From Palaemon carinicauda (lineage: Eukaryota > Arthropoda > Malacostraca > Decapoda > Palaemonidae): DNA of 64,000 nucleotides. Shown piece after piece: positions 21,501 through 32,396 of the stretch. Location of the stretch: assembly GCF_036898095.1 (NCBI RefSeq), contig NC_090751.1, positions 81,264,955 through 81,328,954 on the forward strand, written 5' to 3'. How positions within the stretch are numbered: the stretch's first letter is position 1; the number at the start of each line of letters is the position of its first letter. Below the pieces are notes generated by a model. The model was not told where the DNA came from, made no database searches, and was given only the letters and a program-made list of their open reading frames with translations. The translations under genes and the position numbers were made by a program.

Positions 21501-21690
21501 TGAGGTTTAAAATAGGTTGAAAAACTTTCTAATCCTATCTTTTAAGTTATAAATACGTGATCACAGATCAAATAAAACAAATAAGCGAAAGCCCAAACTC
21601 AAAAACATTAATACATCACCAAATAACGTCCAAACAGAGTAAGAAAACGAGAGAGAATTTCCAATAGTACTGCCAGCTATGGTCGGCAGA
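18501..21690 (-). other. 5' part of DIRS-D, degenerate
   Basis: Expected to hold the leader and gag N-terminus of D. I found no intact frame and no clear Cys module. A Cys-containing minus-strand stretch near 20200-20300 is only suggestive. An AAT-family repeat fragment sits at 19740-19925. The region from 20580 to 21690 is AT-rich leader-like sequence. Confidence 0.45.
19740..19925 (+). repeat. Fragment of the AAT-tail repeat family
   Basis: Contains GGAGCCCTTAGGGTTAAAGC and ATCTTGCTTTCCCAACTAGG, matching the 3' part of the repeats at 11597 and 12110, but without the AAT tail. Confidence 0.65.
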
Positions 21691-21815
21691 GAAAATCTGA
21701 ATTGGTTGAGTATAGTTCTACCTGTAGTACCGCGAGGGCGCTAGGGTACACCTGGTATATCTCCGCTAAGCCACGCGAGATTTTGAATTTCCTGCCGAGG
21801 CGTCAGGAACTTTAG
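21691..21815. repeat. Right ITR of DIRS-D
   Basis: Reverse complement of 15885-16009 with three substitutions. The end of D lies within about 20 bp of the start of DIRS-C. Confidence 0.9.
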
Positions 21816-22089
21816 TTTTACATTTAAAATTGGAAATAATTTTCATTTTTACTATCTATACAAACCTTGGGCTGTTTACAACGGATATTATTTCGGCGAT
21901 AGATGAAAACTAACCAAAAGACTTTTTAGCGAGGTACAGTATACCAAACCACTGTTAGAAAGCGGGGGTATACCTACCACCCTGCTCACACTCACACCAG
22001 TTACATGATGTCACTTTTTTATTACAGACAGGACTTTAGAGGGGAATAGCTGATAGAAGGATAGGTCTAAGTAAATAACTAAAGGTTTA

Positions 22090-22170
22090 TATAGTTAGGA
22101 AAAATTTAAATAATTTCCAAATTTGTCATTTGTTCTGGCACTATTTACAAACCCTTTTGCTCTTTACAGT
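22090..22170. repeat. Probable ICR of DIRS-C
   Basis: GGTTTATATAGTTAGGAAAA and the following AATTTCC block approximate the reverse complement of the left tip (21833-21885). The next stretch, TTTGTTCTGGCAC..., matches the family B 5' tip TTTGTTCCGTAAC in position and sense. Confidence 0.6.
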
Positions 22171-22544
22171 GGAGACACCATTAAAGTGGGTGGAGGTCCC
22201 TCAGCTTACTGGCTGGTGGTTGATGCCTCAGGATGTGACTCTGTGCTTCACATGACCTTGATAAAACCATCCTATCACCTCGCTAACTCTCCAAGTGTGA
22301 AAGATAACGCCCTGAGCAATCTTGTGCGATAGTACATGAACTAAGCATTGTGACTTGGCTGGTAAAAATAAACTTGAAGCTAAACTTCACACTTCACACT
22401 TAATCTAGACCTTGCCCGACCCCACCTCGCTTGGAGTTTGGGATCATAACAAATATATATACAGTACTGTACACATATATCAGGTTACACAAGGGACTAT
22501 GGTACCCACCTTGCAGTCAAGAGGAGGTCTGCTTGCAGAGTTCC

Positions 22545-23760
22545 TCAAATGCTAAAATCCCAAGAGAAGGGAGAATGAAGAACGAAGATGCCAGTCACTA
22601 GCACATTCATTCTCGTATTACTTCCAGGTAACATCTGTCCTCCAGAGACTGCTACTTGTCCTACAAGGTAACTGAGGTGTTTCCGACCATGTTTTGTGCA
22701 GCCACCACCGGACCTATAGAAAAGGTGTTCAGATTCCTGTGGGTTATGTCTTGCAGGTAGTGGGTGGTGAATGCAGTTGGACATTTCCACACACCCCCTT
22801 GTAACACCTGCATCACTGAATAGTTTTTTTGAATGCCAGAGATGTACTAATCCCCTTGATGTCATGAGCTCTGGGTCTGCAGCCAAGAGGAGGGGAATCC
22901 GGCTCAAGGGCTCATCCAATCATCTGCCTGATACAGGCCAAGGATGTGTTCTTGGTGATCCTCCGGTTGACCCTGCCTGTACTGACAAACAGTTTTTTCA
23001 TGTGTAGGCAAGCTCTTGCGGTTCACTTGAGATACTTCCTCAGCACCCTCACAAGGTATTGAGACAGTTGATCCGGATCTTCAGTTACAGAACGTACACT
23101 CTCAATTCAGAGGGCCTAAATCTAGGATTTACTACAGCTGGATTTTCAGTCTTTGCTACAAACTCAAAAACGAAGTTGAGTCACTTCCTCAATTCCCTTA
23201 AAAGGGAAACGTTGTAGGACAGACCATGTAACTCGCTGACTCTCTTGGCAGATGACAAGGCTAACAGAAAGACCGTCTTCTGTGTCAAGTCTCGATCTGA
23301 TGACTGACGAATAGGTTCATAGGGGGCTTCTTTCAGGGCTCGTAGTACATAAACTATGTTCCAAGGAAGAGGTCTGACTTCAGAATGAGGGCAAGTGCAC
23401 TCAAAACTTCATATGAGGAGAGAGAATTTGATCAAGGAGGAAATGTTAACTACACTCAATCTAAACGTGAGGCTCATGGCTGTGAGTGGTAGTCTTTCGC
23501 TGCCATGACTGAGAAGAGTTTTTCCTGAGGTACAAGAAAAACTCCCTTATCACAAGGATAGTGGCACAAAAGATAGACCACTTCACCTGGTAGAAGGTGG
23601 AGAATAACTCCCAGATGTATCCTGTCATTCTTCTGCAAAAAGCCTCTCGGTGAGAGGAGTTGCTGGACATCCTCCCAGAGTGAATACGTACCGATGCTAC
23701 TGCCGAGGAAAATCTTCGCGTGTGGTTGTCTGAGTAGATTGGAAAGCGGAGGGAGCACCC
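22545..23760 (-). pseudogene. Tyrosine recombinase remnant, DIRS-C
   Basis: Minus-strand pieces in several frames. At 23474-23758, LPPLSNLLRQPHAK followed by SLWEDVQQLLSPRGFLQ aligns with the B1 segment LETVQHLLSERGFLQQ. The C-terminal catalytic region (22545-22919) survives mostly out of frame, around LARHNPQES-like text that corresponds to the B1 end LDTFSIGPVVAAQQLV. Frameshifts are numerous. Confidence 0.7.
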
Positions 23761-23959
23761 TCAGTACCTCTGTAAGCAGGTGAAGGACGGAAACCCCTCT
23801 GTTCTCTGTGGGGAAAGCGTCATCCTGGTTTGATGCCTTGGTGAAAGGCGGTAAGACAGGCAGTCGCAGTTACAGGTCCACCAGTTAGTACAGCTGAAGA
23901 AGACGGTTTCCTCCACCTATTGACCCTAGGTGGAGGCCTGCCACCTTCAGGGCCCCAAA
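23761..23959. other. Junction zone between C-family YR and inverted gag
   Basis: About 200 bp I cannot assign to either neighbour. One breakpoint of the C rearrangement must lie here. Confidence 0.4.
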
Positions 23960-25150
23960 CCTTCAGATGGTCATCTCTCCCATCAGGAGGGTGCGTGGGG
24001 CTGGGGGATTTTCTACTAACATTATGCAAGACTTCCCACAGCTTCAATTAACTCCAGTTATGATGACCAAGCAGAAGAGGAGAATGAGGAAACCGAATAC
24101 CCTGCTGGGTAATAATCTCTATTCCTGTATGAACTGGGGCTCTCTATTTCCAAGGGAGGTCTCACTTGTGGCAATGTTCCGCCCATCTCCTATAGAGGTG
24201 CTTCCCCTGGAACTTAGACCTGTCTCCAGACCACCAGAAGAACCTGTTGCAGTACCTTCTACAAGAGACGGTCAGACATTTTTAGGACGACAGGAACCTT
24301 TCAGACCTTCACTGCTGGAGGAATTCCTGCCACCTCGGAGAGAGTCTAGATACAAAGACGGTGCCAAAGAATGCCAGGCCGAGAGCGGCTCTCCAACAAG
24401 AAAGAGCTTGTGGGATCTCCCCAACAGCAGGGACGTCTTCAAGCGATGTTCCTTCAGTTGATGACCTCGACGCCCTGCCCCAGGCTCGTATGAGTGAAAG
24501 CTCGGAGGTGGATGACGAACTGGACTTTGATGATGACTACCTCCCCAAGGCTGCCAGCCCAAAGTTCAACTCAGAAGTGGAGCAGAAGGAGTTATTGTAT
24601 ACCTTCTGGCAGGTTCTAGCCTGCCTGAGGACCATCAATGGGTTAGCGGACCCGGACACAGTCCCTTAGGAGGGCAAGGAAACTGTCCTTGACCTTGTGT
24701 ACAGCCCCAACAACCTCCTAAGACCAGTACAACTCTGCCCTGGTAGAAGGTGTTGACGGTGGCCAGGAAGAAGGCGTTCTCTCCGATCAGGCTCGCCCTT
24801 AAAACTCCTCCCTCCACCATTTGTACCATAGAGAAGATATTATGAGGCCTTGGGTGAGCCTCATCTGGCTTTACCTCTGGACTCCGAAGTCTCTCTCTTA
24901 AGGGGAGTCTCATTAAAGAGGCTTTCTGGGCTCTTAGCCTCCTTTTCGTCGACCGAGATCCTAAACATGGAGAAGGTTGCAAAGTACCCCATGCAGGATA
25001 CTTTGTGGCTAGATCTGTGGCTGGGATCCATGGGCCCCTTGTTAGAACTGAAGATTGGTCCAAAGATTCTACAAGGAAGTCTATGGAAACCTTCCTTTTA
25101 TCAGGCACCCAGACCATTGAGTTCCTCGTTCACCAGGTGGTTAACCTGTC
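23960..25150 (+). pseudogene. DIRS-C gag middle segment in inverted orientation
   Basis: Plus-strand frames contain RPSLLEEFLPPRRES, TFWQVLACLRTINGLADPD and AKYPMQDTLWLDLWLGS...TRKSMETFLLSGTQTIEFL. These are equivalent in order to RPSMLESYLLPRKES, AFWQVLTLMRVLNGFSNPE, TKYAMQATSWLDIWLGT and KAMETFLLSGTRAIKFL of B1 gag. A stop (TAG at 24667) and frame changes break it. It faces opposite to the rest of C, and its last residues overlap in content with the gag piece at 26440. Confidence 0.78.
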
Positions 25151-25850
25151 GGCAGATAGAAAGACTCTGGCTTGGGCAGAGTCAATTTCCATACCTAGGT
25201 ATCTGATACATTGTTGAGGGACAAGGCTGGACTTGTCTAGGTTCAACTGGATTCTCAACTCCTTGCAAAAGTCGAGACGACGAACTCTGTAACATATGAG
25301 CAAAACTCGTGACTTTGCTAGAAACCAGTCTTCCCAATACCAAAGAAACCTGATATCCATGGAATGAGCCTAGGCTGAGACAAAGGCAAAGATCCTGGTA
25401 AAGACCTGACCTGTTCTGAAAAGCCTGAAGCACAGCATTTTGAAGTTGAAGACCTTGTCTCTGAAAAGGAACCTCAGGTAACTTTCTCAGTCCGGGATGG
25501 ATGGGGATCTGAAAGTACACATCTTTTAGGTCTATGGTCAAAAGAAAGTCTTTCTTCCTGATGCTCTGAGGAACTGTGGCTGGGGTCTCCATCTTGAACC
25601 TTACTTGTAGAACAAACAAGCTCAAGTGGGAAAGGTCTATGATGGGTCTCCAGCCCTTGTTGGCTTCTCTACTAGAAAGAGGTTGCTGAACAAGCCTGGA
25701 GAATGATCTAAGACGGCTTTTATGGCCCCTTTGACCAACACCTTGGGCACTTCCTCTTGAAGGACGAGGAAGGTCTCTTGTGGAGCCCTTCGAATAGAAT
25801 GGTCAGAGTATCAGAGTCAGAGTTAGCAAGGGTGGGCAGTCTACAAACAG
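25150..25850 (-). pseudogene. Reverse transcriptase fragment, DIRS-C
   Basis: Minus-strand KDFLLTIDLKDVYFQIPIHP carries the first catalytic Asp region. FRLFRTGQVFTRIFAFVS and RFLWYWEDWFLAKS follow, the latter replacing the YLDD box, so catalysis is lost. CIRYLGMEIDSAQ ends the fragment. It stops abruptly at about 25150, where the opposite-strand gag begins. Confidence 0.78.
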
Positions 25851-28345
25851 GACTCTATACCTTGAAAAGAGAACCTCAACAGGCCAGGAATCGGCCGCAA
25901 AGAAGTGTCACCTGTCCTAATGGCTCTGCAGGCATCCTCCACTGGTGGTAAACTGGGGGACTTGCCCTCCCTAGTGGGAGCCTCTACAGCTGCAATTCCT
26001 TCGTCTAGAAGGGTGTTCTCTCCATCAAAAGGTTGACTGGTGATCTAGCCTCCTAAGGTGCCGAGTCCATAGGAGGTAACAAACTTCTCTGTTGGGTTGG
26101 CTACTTAAAATGAGTTTCTCAGAGGGTGTTGAAGGGCAGGCAACCTTGGGACCGCAGCTCTCTTCATAAAGGAAGACTGGTTAGCCTTCTAAGTAGCTGC
26201 AGCTCCTGGAGGTGGGAACAATGTGGGAAAGTCCACCAAGTTGGAGTTCCTCAGGCACAGGACATCTTTGATGGACAGCTGGTTGGTACACCTGGCCAAA
26301 ACAGTGTCATGCCTCTTGAGGGAAACTATCAGGTGGAGGAGAAAGCCAAAACAGTGTCACGCCTCTTGAGGGAAACTATCAGGTGGAGTAGAAACTCCAG
26401 AGCTTTGGCTCTAAATCTTGAAAGATCTATGAACTTTAAGAATGTCCTCGTTCTTCATATCTTCTGTCATGGCAAAACACAACACTGCTTATGACCAGTG
26501 ATCCAGCTAAGAGCAAGCCTGAATGGCAGACATAGCAGCAATTTCCATGTTCTGCATTTCAGATCCAGAAAGTCATCAAAAGTAATCAGGGCATAATCTT
26601 CCTGATTTGGCTCCTCTTTTGGAGTATAGGGTGGTTCAGTCTTAGGAACATCGCCAGAAGATTTAACTCTTCCATGCCAGTCCTTACTTTCTTGGATATC
26701 GTTATGCATATGATGAGAAGAGGGAACAGAGAAAGACAGGGAACAATTATATTTACTGCTCTGGTAAGGCTCTCTACCTCTATAATCATCAGAGGGACCA
26801 GCAGGAGTCCTTTTTAGAGCTCGACCAATGAGATGAATAGGACCTCTCAGAGGAAAGACACTTACAATACCTCCAACGAAGGCAGTGTCTGTGACGCTTT
26901 TCAGCTGGTATGACATTCCGTGTGGATGGGGGTACTACCTGAGGAAATGGGGGTAAGGGTTCAGGTACCCTTTTCCTCTCCTTATTCTGAAATATCTGAA
27001 AAGAAAGGATCTGGCTGTTCTGGAGAAAGAATAATCTTTGAAGTAGTATGAACAATAGGCTTGCGTAGGTTGTGGTAAAATAGTAGGTTTGTCATTGTTA
27101 TGACACCTCAGGATATGTATGTAGGATCCAAACAAGGTAAATGAGTTCTAGAGGTGAGGCTACCTGGTAGTCCACCTGGGTTGACGTAGATACTTTACAC
27201 AATCATAAGTAACGTCAGCACATCTAGGTGCTTGGGGGATAGCAAGATTAGATCGTGCATCTTTAGGATGTAAAATGACATCATAGTCATTGCACAAAAC
27301 ATGCTCATGCATTGGAATGACGGTGCGGTCTGTGACGTCAACATGCGCAGGGATGTCGGCACATGCATACAAGTCAACCTGTGTACGCTGAGGTAAAGTG
27401 ATACATGTTGTTGAAACCTGCAACATAGATGTCATAGTAGAGCCAGTGAGGAATTTAGGCTTCCATAATGACTGCTTGGAAGGAGATGACGCAATTGTGC
27501 TTTGACAAATCAGCCAAACCAATAAAGTCTGAATCATAGTCAATCTATAGGAAGTCCGAACAGCGTCAGAATAATAGGGAAATTCTGGGATGAGCCCAAA
27601 TATTCTTACGAGAAGAGAGATACCAGGGCAAGCCAAACTCTTATGAACGAGTGGGGGAACGATAAGGATCTTTCAACAGGGCCGCCTGAGTATGTGGGAA
27701 AACGGCAGTCTTGACTCTAGAGTGTGGCATTCTCGAGTGAGAATGAAAGGAGACTTTTGATGCTTTTAAGGGTGATACCTCAAGAAGCAAAAAGTCATCC
27801 TGCTGAAACTCTGCCAAATAGGGCTCACCACTAAGTGCACCAGTGGGAGGCAAGGGAGATCTGCATAAATCAGTATAATCAGGCACTAAGGACACTGGGA
27901 CTGGATTAAGCACAGTAAGTACAGGGGCCATAGCCTGAGGATCAGTCTCAGGAAGTGACTCATGACCACTAGGCCAATGGTGGAAATAATACATCAACAA
28001 AGTTATCATCAAATTCTCGGCCACCATACCTGGTTACCGGAGTCCTTGAGGCCTCAGGAAAAGGAAGAATGGGTTGGGGTACGTTGTGCGTTGCAAAAAC
28101 TAGCTTATGCATTTTGCTATCCAAGAAGCAGATGAGGAAGAGGAACAATCTCTTTAAGCTAGTTTCTTACGACGGGAACGACATTACTCCCAATGAGAGG
28201 ACAGCCACTCCCTACAATACTCACATGGAGATACCATGGAACACCGCTTACCACAGCAGTTCAAGCAAACAGGATGCAGGTGTATCTTGACCCGACTCAT
28301 TTAAGTGCCACAAGGACGAACATCCTGGCCAGGTCCAGTCCGCAT
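25851..28345 (-). pseudogene. Gag remnant, DIRS-C
   Basis: The N-terminus at 28345 reads MRTGPGQDVRPCGT, a TAA, then MSRVKIHLHPVCLNCCGKRC and CEYCREWLSSHWE. It is collinear with MRTCPGIEGRCCGTFMSSVE in B4. The body from 28100 down to about 26500 keeps several short open frames (27641-28027, 27160-27636, 26467-26916) without conserved motifs. Near 26440-26240, LEFLLHLIVSLKRRDTVLA resembles the B1 gag end KFLAHQVSNL...LKHRDAV. Multiple stops make it non-functional. From 25851 to about 26200, linker-type sequence precedes RT. Confidence 0.65.
26295..26394. repeat. 50-bp tandem duplication
   Basis: A unit starting GCCAAAACAGTGTCATGCCT at 26295 is repeated at 26345 with very few changes (CATG to CACG, GGAGGAG to GGAGTAG). 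Confidence 0.93.
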
Positions 28346-28500
28346 TACACAAGCAACAGTAGACATTAAACCACAACAAAGCACTGCAAGGGTAATCCAT
28401 TGTGGTGCGTGTTGTGATTGTTGAGCGGCAAAAGAGGACAGCCTCTTGACAAGACGACCAGAACAGTGAAACTTACCTCGCAGCAGGACGTAACATGGAG

Positions 28501-28807
28501 TTTCCTAGCATCCATTATTTAGTTACCAATTAGGCACCTTTTCCTTCTTTCTGGTTTGTATCCAGGTAAGGATAGATAGGGTATTTAATGATAATTTTTC
28601 TCACCACTGGGGATCATAAGGACACAATTATTATATTACAGGGTTATTTAATAAGTGGTGAACTCCTGTTAAAACCAAAAACATTGCTCCCCAAACACAA
28701 ATGTATACTCTACAAGTACCAAATGCGCACAAGAGCAAGACATGGCAAGCACAACTTAGTCTTGTAAGTGTATTCTTCCGTGCAAATTTTACACTTACAG
28801 TAGTATA
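28501..28807. other. Flank of DIRS-C, nothing recognised
   Basis: The 5' end of C is missing or unrecognisable here. Sequence is AT-rich up to the pogo-type terminal repeat. Confidence 0.4.
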
Positions 28808-29176
28808 CAGTCAAACCTCGTTAATCGCAGTTTCAGTTTTTCACGGCCAAGGAGGAGAAAAAAAAATCCTTTGTGATCATTGTTTACCCACCATAAAGAA
28901 TTTTATTTCTAATAGTTGGCAACAGCATTGGGATGGCCAAGAATAATGCAATACCTATTAAATAAAAATTCTCATAAAAACTGCAATAAAATTCAAGCTG
29001 GGCCATGATTTAAAATAGCCAGCGCTCCTTTACACTGGGAGCGCTGCATGCCACTACCTATCTTTACACCTAGCTGGTCCTAGCTCTCTCTCTCAGTACA
29101 GTGTTTATCCATTTACAGTGGTAACAAATTACAGCTATATTTGAAATAAACTGAATTTTGATTTGGTGTTTCACTT

Positions 29177-29920
29177 AACTGTATCCAATAATAATGCATG
29201 TAATATTCACATTTTAGTATCGTATTTATAATTAAAAACACCGAATTATAATCTCATGAATTATTTACATTCAAATCAGCTGATCAAATCTGCGTAGTAC
29301 GTCATCAATCTATGTATTCACTTTCACGGTATTATCCCACTGATATGACCATTCACTTTCACAGAATTACCTCACTGATATAACCTATCATGCACATTAG
29401 TATGATATCTCCTTCACATTATTATTGTCCTTCACATTACTATTGTCCTTCACTTATTATTATTATATCCTTAACCTTTTTCCCAATTCCTTCCCAAATC
29501 CCTTTCATACATTTACTTTGATCTCCCAAACACATCTACAACGTATTTTTCCAACTCTTTTGATTCTCATTATTTTTTGCGATTTCATTCATATTCTCTT
29601 TTCTAGCATTCATTCATCATTTTCATCTTATTAATCATTCTAAACCTCTATCTTATCCCTCATTCCACATACAGTATTCCCATTCCTATTTTTCATTCCT
29701 TCTTCTCGCATTTTACAAATTCATTCATTTCGCTGATTTATATAAATTAACGTAGATGTGGCAGAGGAAATGTGCAAGGAGAAGGAACTTGGCTACCGCC
29801 CTCCCCCTTCTCGTCTCTTTTATCATATTGTTTCGTCCTTCTCTCTCCCTGTTGTTTCCTATAACTGTATCCAATAATAATGCATGTAATATTCAAATTT
29901 TAGCATCGTATTTATAATTA
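29177..29920. repeat. 58-bp direct repeats 686 bp apart
   Basis: AACTGTATCCAATAATAATG and its continuation occur at 29177-29234 and 29863-29920 with two or three differences. The second copy ends 15 bp before DIRS-B2. The stretch between is AT-rich with CTTCAC-type low complexity and no gene. Confidence 0.85.
29316..29385. repeat. 35-bp tandem duplication
   Basis: The unit ATTCACTTTCACGGTATTAT... at 29316 is repeated at 29351 with a few substitutions, then followed by 18-bp CCTTCACATTATTATTGT units. Confidence 0.85.
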
Positions 29921-30759
29921 CAATCATAGCAAAATGACAAATTCATAGATAATTTGTATTTTTCCTAAAGATACAAACCTTAGCTATTTATTTTGGGGTA
30001 TTACTTTCGGCGATGCTGAAATGACAAGCCATTAAAATTTTGCGAGGGTTAACTACCCATGCTGCTAGTTAGAGGGGGGGGGGGAGGTTAGCTTGCTATC
30101 GCTCCTGCTCACACACAGGTGATTTAGCTCATTTTGCTTGGAGGCAGGGATTCAATGGGGATAGGGCTGGCGGGTAAGTTTGTATAAATAGCTAAGGTTT
30201 GTATCGTTAGGAAAAGTACAATTTATCTACGAATTTTTCATTTGTTCCGTAACTGGAATACAAACCTATGCTATTTATTTAGGAGTGACTCACCCATTAG
30301 GAAGGGTGGACATCCCTGCCAATTTGGCTTTTGGCTATACCCGGGGGCTCCTTATCCGAGTATATAAGGAGTCCCTGTGCCTCGCTAAAACCTTGCTACG
30401 CAAGGTCCGCGGCCTACGCAAGCTGTGCGCTGAGACATTTAGAAGTGTGACTGTCCAGGTAAAGTTATTCTGAGTCTTTTTGTAGGAAAAACTGTTGGAA
30501 CCAAGACTTCCCCAATACCACCTCGCCAGGGTATGGGGACACAACAGTATTAGCTTAATACTAGGTACACAAGGGGCCTGGTTTACCTGCAGTGGTTTGA
30601 GGTCAGCTTATGCTGAGAACACAGGATGCTGCTTTCCCCAAGAGAGGGGAGGATGAAGAAAAGAATAAGAGCCAGTCAAATCTTTTCATTCACGCAGACT
30701 AAAACCGGGTAACAGTGCCCTCAACATTCTGCTACTTGTCCGATAAGGAGCTTGAGGTC

Positions 30760-31721
30760 TTAAACCAGCTGTTGTGCAGCCACCACAGGACCGATAGAGA
30801 TCATATCAAGTTCCTGTGGGTCATGTCTTGCAGGAGAAAGGTTGTGAAAGTCACCTGGAGCATTCACACCCTTGCTTGTAGAACCTGCGTCACAGAGTAA
30901 TCTGCTTAGAAGGGCCATGGGTATAGCTATGCCCCTGATATTGTGGGTCGACGTGTTGGATGAGGATCTGGATTCAGAGCGTAATTGATGACTCTGTGAA
31001 TCCTGCAGAGATGACGTTTTGGTGATCCTCCTCTTGTCTCTCCCAGTGCTGACAACAAGAGAAGGCACCCGGGTGGGCTGTTGCCGTTCTCTTGAGGTAG
31101 AGCCTCAAACCTCACCCCGGGTACAGTGACAGATGATCTGGATCATCAGTTACCGAGTGGAGACTTGTTGTCTAGGATCCATCACCTCTGGAGACTGCAT
31201 CTGACAACAAACTCTAGAACGAAACTGAACATTGCCTTTCACCCTCTTCATGAATGGGCGATGTCGAAAAAGAGACCATGAAGTTCCTTGACTCGTTTGG
31301 CCACTGTCCAAGTATGTAGGAACACTGTTTTCTAAACCAGGTGAAAAATTGTTGCCTGGTGGAGTGGAACGTAGGGAGGTTTCCTTAGAGACCGGAGAAC
31401 TCAAACCATGTTCTGAGAAGGTCTCCTCAATTCCTACTGGAAAAAGGCAATTTTGTAAGTCCGCATGAGTTAGGAAAGATCTAGATATGAAGTGATCTCC
31501 CTTCCTTTCAGATTGGAGGCGAGGCTCAAGGTTGAGTGATCGTCTTTACCTGCTGAAACTGAAAAGGGGGTCTTTTCCTCCTGAATATGCTCGAGGATTC
31601 TGCTATTGCTGGAATAGAGGTATTGAGTGGAGAGATATGCTTTCCCATGACACCAACCACAGAAGACATTATACTTTGCCTGGTAGACTGATGCTGAGGA
31701 ATTCCTCAGATTTCCAGACAA
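30760..31721 (-). pseudogene. Tyrosine recombinase remnant, DIRS-B2
   Basis: The N-terminal piece LRNSSASVYQAKYNVFCGWC aligns with LRKSSAAVYQAKWKVFCGWC of B1. The C-terminal piece SLVVSTGRDKRRITK, HNIRGIAIPMALLSR and ISIGPVVAAQQLV keeps the His-Arg box region and the family end. The Arg box and the catalytic Tyr region are in other frames. Frameshifts disable it. Confidence 0.8.
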
Positions 31722-31750
31722 CCTCTTCGCAACTTACTGCGAAAAGCCTC

Positions 31751-32204
31751 TCAGAGAGAGGAGGTACTGGGTAGTCTCCAGTCATAGCAAAGCTTAAGCT
31801 TATGGTAGATGTTGAAGTGTGGTTGTCTGTGACATGAAAAGGGTTCTCTTGAGGGCTCTATCAGGAGCTGCAGGTTTGGAAACCGTTCTGCGTAATGCCA
31901 TAGCAGAGCTATGAGAGCCCTTGAGAGGCTGATCGATGGGTTAGCCTTGTTGAGTACCTTTTTCTTCAGATAAAAACAGGGAAGAGACGTAAACGTCATC
32001 GTTGTACCAACTTTGTTGCCATGCTTCTTGACAGAGACCCTTGGGTAGGACTGGGGAGCAGCGGAACCTGAGGTTCAGGGGCATTGCGAACAGATCCATG
32101 GTTGGAGAACCCCATAAAGTCAGGACTTCGTCGGCTACAAGGTGATCCAAAGACCATTTGGTACACCTTATCTGAGATGCTGTGCACAGATTTTCGGTGA
32201 GCAC
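31751..32204 (-). pseudogene. RNase H end and methyltransferase-like remnant, DIRS-B2
   Basis: LCTASQIRCTKWSLDHLVAD and LTLWGSPTMDLFAMPLNLRF match the B1 segment LSRASQIVSTKWSLDHLVAN and LTLWGSPTVDLFATALNLRL. NDDVYVSSLF follows, where B1 has NIDVYAFPSF. The upstream RT is missing. Confidence 0.78.
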
Positions 32205-32205
32205 T

Positions 32206-32328
32206 TAGACTGATTTAATACACCTGAAATTTAAAACAAAAGCACATAAATGTTTTATTGAAGCACAATTAACTATTTAAATAATCGTAATTTTCAAAAA
32301 TGCAATAATGCTTACAAAATGAAATCAA

Positions 32329-32396
<68 letters not shown>

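Larger units (their letters stand above)
15850..21832 (-). mobile_element. DIRS-like element, family D, apparently lacking RT
   Basis: About 6 kb between inverted repeats at 15885-16009 and 21691-21815. Minus orientation: 5' part on the right, gag-like repeat region at 17640-18500, YR remnant at 16530-17640, ICR at about 16054-16150. No RT motif was found on either strand, and the YR remnant directly follows the gag-like repeats, so it looks like an internal-deletion, non-autonomous derivative. A fragment of the AAT-tail repeat family lies inside it. Confidence 0.78.
21833..28500 (-). mobile_element. DIRS-like element, family C, rearranged
   Basis: Minus-strand order from the right: gag N-terminus at 28345, gag C-terminus near 26460-26200, RT at 25850-25150, YR at 23760-22545, ICR near 22090-22170, left tip at about 21833. 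The terminal sequences (TATACAAACCTTGGGCTGTT; TTTGTTCTGGCAC...TTTACAAACCC) are relatives of family B ends. A gag segment at 23960-25150 lies on the opposite strand. All coding parts are broken. Confidence 0.78.
29935..32205 (-). mobile_element. DIRS-like fragment, family B2 (3' half)
   Basis: The left tip ATGACAAATTCATAGATAAT matches the B3 left tip at 36176. The inner block at 30185-30290 equals the reverse complement of the left tip plus the B 5' tip (TTTGTTCCGTAACTGG), so the ICR is present. It then runs through the 3' region into YR and the end of the RNase H/methyltransferase-like part, stopping at about 32205. The 5' half is absent. Confidence 0.82.
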
